A stretch of 64,000 nt of DNA from Leptobrachium leishanense (Eukaryota > Chordata > Amphibia > Anura > Megophryidae): contig CM019067.1 in NCBI GenBank assembly GCA_009667805.1, forward strand, positions 158,429,049-158,493,048, in the 5' to 3' direction. The translations under genes and the position numbers were made by a program. The notes beneath the pieces were generated by a model. The model was not told the DNA's origin. It ran no database searches and was given only the letters and a program-made list of their open reading frames with translations. Positions within the stretch are counted from its first letter, which is position 1. Each line of letters starts with the position of its first letter. Shown piece after piece: positions 57,420 to 64,000 of the stretch.

Positions 57420-57917
57420 TTATTATTATTATTATTCTTTATTTATAAAGTGCCAGCATATTCCGCAGCGCTGTACAATAGGCACAGTATAGACATGGTT
57501 ACAATACATTGAACAACATTTGACAAACAGTACAGGAAGAGATGAGGGCCCTATTCCCGTAGGAACTCACAATCTAGGAGGGTTGGGGTTGGAAACAAGA
57601 GGAGAGGACTGTAAGGTGAGAGTGATTGATGGTTGTGTCAGTGAGTTGGGTGGTAGGTTTCCCTAAATAGGAACGTTTTAAGGGAGCGTTTGAAGGAAGA
57701 GAAGTTAGGGGAAAGTCTGACAGTACGAGGGAGAGCGTTCCAGTGAGTGGGGGCTGCGCATGAGAAATCCTGCAGTCTATCATGGGAAGAGGTGATGCGG
57801 GGAGAAGCAAGGCGCAGGTCACTGTTTGACCTTAGGGAGCGGGCTGGGGTGTATTTGGTGATTAGTGAGGACAGGTAGTGGGGAGCTGAGTTAGTGAGGG
57901 TTTTGTAGGTAATGTGA
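57420..57917 (-). mobile_element. L2/Rex1-type LINE 3' end, longest of three
   Basis: Minus-strand copy with the (ATT)n tail at 57420-57436. It extends about 75 bp further into ORF2 than the other two, covering TYKTLTNSAPHYLSSLIT and KYTPARSLRSNSDLRL, the block just before the terminal LWNALP motif in L2/CR1/Rex1 polymerases. This supports LINE origin for the family. Confidence 0.87.
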
Positions 57918-58160
57918 AGTGATTTATCGTATTTCCAGTCTTGTACTGGCTCTCCATTGACTGTCCAATAAGATGGGGATATAGTTTAAAAATTATGTAG
58001 CAAGCCTCTGGTAATATTTCACCATGAAGAGGAGAGATGTGTTCAATTTGTAACATTCCTTGATAGAATAAATAGTAATCAGGAGGGACTTTGGAACAAT
58101 AAGACTCTCCAACCACCGCATTCTGTTTCTCCCTACTTCTTAAATAACCTGCTGACATAC
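57918..58160. other. Unassigned interval between LINE fragments
   Basis: A minus-strand frame crosses it, but no recognised motif is present. Confidence 0.4.
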
Positions 58161-60822
58161 TAGCCTGAATGATGTTCGTCCATCGTATTCGAAGAGGACC
58201 TTGACATCTAACAGGTTGTGGGTTGTCCACTTTGTGTCCGCAGATGGCTGATAAGGGCTATACGTGCACGAAATGTTCTGCCGTATGTCGGGCAGACATG
58301 TGTAGATACCCCTGTAGCAACATTTGCAGCTCTGGCTTTTCGAAGTGCTCGCTTCTCTTGTGCTATAGTTGTTCTTCTGTCTTCAAATATCTGGCAGCCT
58401 TGGAGGATCAGTGTGCGCCATGTCGATCGATCTCGTGCCAGGGTTTCCCAGGAGAGGATATCAATATCCATGGACTTGAAGGAGGCTTTCAGTGCATCTT
58501 TGTATAGCTTCTATTGTCCCCCATGCGACTGTTTTCCTTGAGACAACTCACCATAAAGGAGCTGTTTGGGGATGCGATGATCGGGCATCCTTGCAACATG
58601 GCCTGCCCACCGTGTCTGGGCTTTCATCAGCAGGGTGTAAACTGATGACAGGCTTGCTCTGGAAAGGACTTCTGTGTCTAACACCTTATCCTGCCATCGG
58701 ATCCTAAGAAGTCTGCAGAGGCAGGTCATATGGAAGTGACCTGTTACCAGTGGGGTACCTCAGGGGTCAGTACTTGGACCCATTCTCTTTAATATTTTTA
58801 TTAGTGATATTGCAGAAGGTATTAATGGAAAAGTATGTCTTTTTGCTGATGACACAAAGATTTTCAACAGGGTTGACGTTCCTGGAGGGATCAGCCAAAT
58901 GACAAATGATTTAGGTAAACTAGGTAAGTAGTCAATGTAATAGAGCAGCAGGAAATGCTAGCAGAATGCTTGGTTGTGTAGGGAGAGGTATTAGCAGTAG
59001 GAAAAGGGAAGTGCTCATGCCACTGTACAGAGCACTGGTGAGACCTCACTTGGAGTACTGTGTGCAGTACAGGACCGTTTCTCCAGAAGGATATAGACAC
59101 CTTAGAGAGAGTTCAGAGAAGGGCTACTAAAATGGTGTACGGCTTGAAGGAGAAAAGTTACCAGGAAAGGCTTAATGATCTTAACATGTACAGCTTGGAA
59201 AAAAAGATGAGACAGAGGAGATATGATAGAAACATTTAAATACGTGAAGGGAATCCACAAGGTAGAGGAAGGGAGTATATTTAAAAGGAAACAAAGTAGC
59301 AAAACAAGAGGACATAGTTTTAGATTAGAGGGGCAAAGGTTTAAAAGTAACATCAGGAAGCATTATTTTACTGAGAGGGTGGTGGATACATGGAACAGTC
59401 TTCCAGTTGAAGTGGTAGAGGCCAAAACAGTAATTGAATTTAAGCAGGCATGGGATAGGCATAAGGCTATCCTAAACAAAAGATAAATCCAGGTAAAGTA
59501 TCCATGTAATTGGGCAGACTAGATGGGCCGAAAGGTTTTTATCTGCCGACATTTTTCTATGTTTCTATGTTTTCTGTTGTCTAGCATGCCTCCTGTATAC
59601 AGTCCAAGTCTCACTGGCATATATCAGGGTAGTTAACACTACTGCTCAACAGAATTTGAGATTTGTAGCAAGGCTTATTCCACGGCGGTTCCATACGTTG
59701 GTCAATAGTCTGCCAAATGCAGAGCTTGCCTTGGCTACTCTGCAGTTTACCTCAATGTCAATTGTCACTGCACGGAAAAGGGTGCTGCCTAAGTATGTAA
59801 ATTGGTCCACTGCTTGCAACATTTGTCCCTTCACTGTGATGGTGGTCTCTTGATGTTGGACTTTCGGAGCTGGCTGATACATCACCTCGGTCTTCTTTGT
59901 GTTGATGAGGAGGCCGGTTGTCTCAAGCTGCTGAGAATTTGTCCGCACCACTTGCATTTCCTGCTCCGATCCAGCATTCAGGGCACAGTCATCAGTAAAA
60001 AGTAGGTCACGTAACACAGTCTCCTTTACCTTGGTGATAGCCTGCAGTCTACACAGGTTGAACAGCTTCCCATCGGTCCTGTATCTCAGGCTAACTCCCA
60101 AGGAGCTGGTCTGGAAGACGTCTGACAGCATGGCTGAGAACATTATGCTAAACAGGGCTGGTGCCAACACGCAGCCTTGCTTGATGCCGTTTGTAATGGG
60201 AAAGGCCTCTGAAGAGTCTCCATCGTTCAGTACACAAGCAGTCATTCTGTCGTGGAACTGACGTACCATTAGGATGAATCTATCAGGGCACCCAAACCTT
60301 GACATGGTGCACCACAGACCTTCGCGACTGATGGTGTTAAAAGCCTTGGTGAGATCTACAAAGGTGGTGTACAATTCACAATTCTGCTCTTGACACTTCT
60401 CTTGGAGCTGACGGGCTGCGAAGATCATGTCCACAGTGCTACGCTCTTTGCGGAAATCGCACTGTGTCTACTGCAATAAACCCTGTTCCAAGTGATCAGT
60501 CAGATGGGTCAGCAATACTCGTGCGAGGATCTTGCCTCCGATGGAAAGCAGTGATATTGCTCTGTGATTATTGCAGACTTGTCGATTCCCCTTCCTCTTA
60601 TAGAGATGCATGATGGACGCATCTTTCAGTTCCTGAGGAATAGATCCTTGCTTCCAGAACGACTGGAACAGCAGAGTGAGTTTGTCAACAAGCACTGTAC
60701 CGCCATCCTTATAGACTTCGGCTGGAATCGCATCAGATCCTGGGGCCTTGCCATTGGACAGCTGGCTGATGGCTTGTAGGATTTCAGTCTTTGTTGGTGG
60801 GGCGTCCAGGCTGTGGTTGATA
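58161..60822 (-). pseudogene. Non-LTR retrotransposon polymerase, 5'-truncated
   Basis: Reverse transcriptase of a LINE, which copies its own RNA into a nicked target. From 60822 downward: a pre-RT block (SNGKAPGSDAIPAEVYKDGG), NNHRAISLLSIGGKILARVL, motif A in TTFVDLTKAFNTI, motif B in NGIKQGCVLAPALF and motif C as LLFTDDCAL (FTDD instead of FADD). It continues with FTYLGSTLF and LTTLIYASETWTVY. After an inserted CR1 (58739-59570) come RWAGHVARMPDHRIPKQLLY and a C-terminal zinc-finger-like segment (THVCPTYGRTFRARIALISH). Breaks are a TAG near 60470 and one near 58510. The endonuclease domain is missing. The clade is not assigned. Confidence 0.88.
58739..59570 (+). mobile_element. CR1 LINE fragment nested in another LINE
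   Basis: Plus-strand CR1: it opens with VTSGVPQGSVLGPILFNIFI and FADDTKIF (motifs B and C). It then has an internal deletion near 58925, then PLYRALVRPHLEYCVQY and the C-terminal block TWNSLPVEVVEAKTVIEFK. The tail has GGGCCGAAAGGTTTTTATCTGC and repeats of TTCTATGT, the short 3' repeat typical of CR1. The flanks rejoin as one LINE frame when it is removed. Several stops make it inactive. Confidence 0.92.
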
Positions 60823-63800
60823 AATAAGTAATTAAATTACTTATCCAGAATACAGAATACTTAACCAGAATACAAATACATAGACAACCAGTTATAGAAG
60901 TGTGGTTCTGATGGGAGATTTAGTGTGTGTGTGTGTGTGTCTGTGTGTGATTTCCTGGTTGATGCTCATTCAGACCCTTTGGGTATCATTGTATTGACAT
61001 ACAATAATGTTTTTTGAGCTCTAGCAGCCAGCTAATATAGCAGATGGCATTCAGTCCTTAGTATTGATTAAAAGAGCAGAAAACAGTCCTTGCGCTTGCA
61101 GAAATAAGCAGAAGATCTTCAATCATGGGATATCCTATAAAGACAATAAAGGACATACATTGCGCAGTATGTAATTCCTTTTTAGAAGTCAAAGTAGCTG
61201 ATGAAAATTTACTCACTCATTTACTGTAAGAGCCTTTAGTGAAGCCGACTCTGAGCTATAATAGCATTAGGATATTAGGTTAGAAGACCTCAAGTTACCA
61301 CCTTCAGGCTTCAAGTCCCATCTCTTGTTGTGGTCCGTCCAAACCGCAAACCTGGCTCCTACGGTATCTCCTTGATAGGGATGCCCAATAAAGGAAACAG
61401 ACCCAAGCAAGGGATAAAAGCTTACAGGCTAAATTTATTAAAATAAAAAACAGCACAACGTGGGTTTATGCCCGCTGTGGGTGTTTAGTGGTATACATCC
61501 AGGGGAAGTACTTTCCTGCCTTTATTGGAGGAAAGTGAACCCCTTACCATTGTATATCGTGTTTAAATAATATAAATACTGCTCTGTTCTTGATAGACTT
61601 TGATTGAAAAGCATATAGAAGCTGAGTCTGTGTGTCTTATTCATTCCACGAGCATGCTCATCAATGCCTGTGTATGAGGGACCTTCAACAGAGATCAGAG
61701 ACCTGTAATTGAGATAGGGGGACACACAGAGACCCCAAAAAGGGAGAGAGACTCTAACAAACATGACCATCTGTTTTATAATCAACACTTAAATATTTAC
61801 TTGTACAAAATGCAGGGAATTAAAAAAAAAACACAAAGCTAAATATAGTATATGAACAGCCAAATAATGAGCAAACTTGCCTTTGCTAAAGCAAACTTTT
61901 TGACCTTATTTGAAACCACTTTTGCAATCTTGTTGTGAGCTTTACATCTAAAATTTCACAGATTAAGCGCTGGAAGCTCACTAAAAGAATGTGCCTGCTG
62001 AACCCTTTAGTCTATGGGCTCCTAATGCAACCACTATCCCCAGTTTCTACAGCTCCTGTGGAAACACCTCATGCTGTTCAACCAGTACTTCTTTTTAATA
62101 GCATGCCACCTCATGCTGTGCTACTGCTCTTCCAGCAGACCTGCGATTAATCTAGCATGAGCAAACTGAATTAATCTGGCAGTATCTGCTTGTTTTATAT
62201 ACATATATAAACACATGGATCATGAAATGTCTGACTGCATTTCTATACAATAAGTGGCAATCTGACAAGTTCTCTTTGTATTTGTAAAGTATAGTCGTGA
62301 TATCTCTGTATTTCTACAAAACCAATTATTGTGTCAGAAGGGTACTATTAAATATTTATTGACATACATTTATTCAGACGGAGGACATGCAAGCATTTAA
62401 AAAAATATGTATCAGGATGTAGTCTTGTGAACTTGAAATAAATCCGCAGTATCACGGTATATGTGTACATCTTTCTGTTTGCATGAAATATACATGAATC
62501 CAGCAGGATCCGCACATAGTTAAATAAATTATGCGTGAATGCAGCAGGATATAACTGTATTTCCTTTAAACATTCATGGATAGGTCTTTATGTACAAAGT
62601 ATACATGGATCTGGTGAGAAATGTTGACATGACTAACGCACACATTAACACAAATCATCTATACCAAGGTCTCCCAGCATCCATGATGGCTTCTTCAGTA
62701 CACAGTAGATGTTTGATGAGATTAACAGCTGCAAAGATGATCTAATGTAAATAATGTGTGTATACAGATTGAATTTTAGCTGATACAGCCACATTGACTA
62801 GCCTTTTTGACTTTATCAATGTTTTACACCTTGCACAGAAAAAATCTTCCTCTACCGTCTCCATCATATCACTCTTTATCTCTAATCTCTTCCATACTGT
62901 GCTGAAAACTATAAAGAGCAAAATGTGTAGAAATGAGGATTTCAATTTCAGTGTTTACAGACATTACTTCAACATGTCAAAGACTATTTAATTAAAAGAT
63001 GCACTCCTGAAAATGTATTAAGGTTTATAAAATTACCCAAACCTGTTATTTATCTTGAACATATCTTCTGTATGTATCAAAATGCAAATGCCATTTTTTA
63101 ATGCCATTTCAGGTCATGCCTAAAATATAGCAAGACAAGGGTTATCACTTACTCTCTATAACATTTCACCTCACAAGATTACCATAAAAGATAAATAACA
63201 CAATTAAAATGGATTTTATTTTAATTTTATGTGGATACCCTTAACCAGGGTCTAGTCCTAAAAAAACAAAGGGTGGGAACTCTTCAGGACTTCTGCTTTC
63301 CAAACAACTGTTGACATGTCGCCATTAACCCACCAGCCCACACTCAGTTTTGGTATTATTGCTTAGATGTAATGATAAGATGGGTTTTATGGAATCATTG
63401 TGATAATTATGATAAATATTATACATTTTGTGTGACTGATTGAAACCTAATACATTTTTTTAGTGTGTGGGCCAAATGGAACTCTGCTCCCCCTGAAAAA
63501 GTAGTGGAGAAACTGTGGTCCCAATCGTTCATGCTTAACTTGACCCCTCCCCTTAACAACCGTCTATATGTAACCTTGTTACTTTTTTTATTATTATTTT
63601 TTTGAGTAAAGATTTTACTAGGAAGGATACATTGAGATTTCTCTTGTTTTCAAGTATGTCCTGGGTGGCGAGTATGTATGTACCGTTAGGTGTCTTGCCC
63701 AAGGACACTTACTGGATAGGTTTTCTTGCAGTGATGTTACCTCTACTCCACCCAGCCGGCGGGTGGAGTAGAGGTATGCCTTACCTCTTATTACTGTTAT

Positions 63801-63840
63801 GCCTTAGTTATCTCAAATTTTAAACAAATAATATAATAGT
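60823..63840. other. Non-coding interval
   Basis: No gene recognised. A (GT)n run lies at 60929-60957. The largest frames (65-88 codons) have no domain. A perfect hairpin with 16-bp arms lies at 63738-63753 / 63761-63776. Confidence 0.5.
63738..63776. repeat. Short perfect hairpin, 16-bp arms
   Basis: TACCTCTACTCCACCC pairs exactly with GGGTGGAGTAGAGGTA across the loop AGCCGGC. There is no T run to make it a terminator in any sense relevant here. Confidence 0.85.
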
Positions 63841-64000
63841 TAGAGATGTGCAATCGCTTCGGAAAAATTCGGAATTTGGAACGAAATTTGATAATTCGTA
63901 TTCGGAAGTACTTCTGAATAACGAATCAATACGATACGAATTCTAAAGGAAACGGTATATAACTAATTTATTTAGTTTTACACTGTGTCATCATCATAAA
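63841..64000 (+). mobile_element. Left end of a hAT-like element running off the window
   Basis: Starts TAGAGATGTGCAATCGC and continues with TTCGGAA / ACGAA words. It resembles the complement of the terminus at 32759 (TAGACATGTGCGTTTCG) and the start at 45438. The other end is outside the window. Confidence 0.55.

Overview
The window looks like intergenic DNA from a large, transposon-rich vertebrate genome. The mix of elements points to an amphibian, most likely a frog: BED-finger hAT transposons, Harbinger, piggyBac-like and Tc1/mariner elements with MITE relatives, CR1 and L2/Rex1-type LINEs, a Ty3/Gypsy relic and two LTR retroelements with gag but no pol. This assignment is inference from element families. 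I found no host protein gene, tRNA, rRNA or CRISPR array; every convincing coding stretch belongs to a mobile element, and nearly all are broken.

Layout. 33-770: Harbinger-like element with a 3-bp duplication, followed by a relic of a HARBI1-like nuclease (906-1376). 2071-14656: a 12.6-kb hAT element bounded by an exact 8-bp duplication (CATAGCAC). It holds a broken transposase between an 81-bp array and a ~139-bp array of about 38 units, with a piggyBac-like element and a LINE 3' end inserted into the second array. 15960-17880: minus-strand Ty3/Gypsy protease and integrase relic with a small MITE in a TA of the integrase. 18959-22152: a second hAT (duplication GTGGTATC), with a third hAT nested in it at 19949-21099 (duplication CACCCAGC). 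22726-23661: a second copy of the 3' part of the 12.6-kb hAT family, cut by an LTR retroelement at 23662-28922. 30433-32759: foldbacks, a piggyBac-like end and a hAT-like end.

32945-40693: a Tc1 element with 222-bp inverted repeats whose transposase is split by a second LTR retroelement (33578-39690). The Tc1 itself landed in one arm of an older foldback. 43401-43730: Harbinger MITE (TAA duplication). 45438-46557: short hAT-like element. 48302-54341: a 6-kb hAT (duplication GTTGGTGA) filled by about 4.9 kb of a G-rich 13-14-bp minisatellite, interrupted by a LINE 3' end. 54433-57052: mariner-type MITE, hAT-like foldback, solo Tc1 inverted repeat and a perfect 53-bp hairpin. 57420-60822: LINE fragments, including a minus-strand reverse transcriptase split by a plus-strand CR1. 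63841 to the window end: left end of another hAT-like element.

The main theme is that three hAT elements proven by exact 8-bp target duplications all carry large internal tandem arrays of unrelated sequence, and these arrays serve as landing sites for later insertions. The nesting gives a relative insertion order at several loci.
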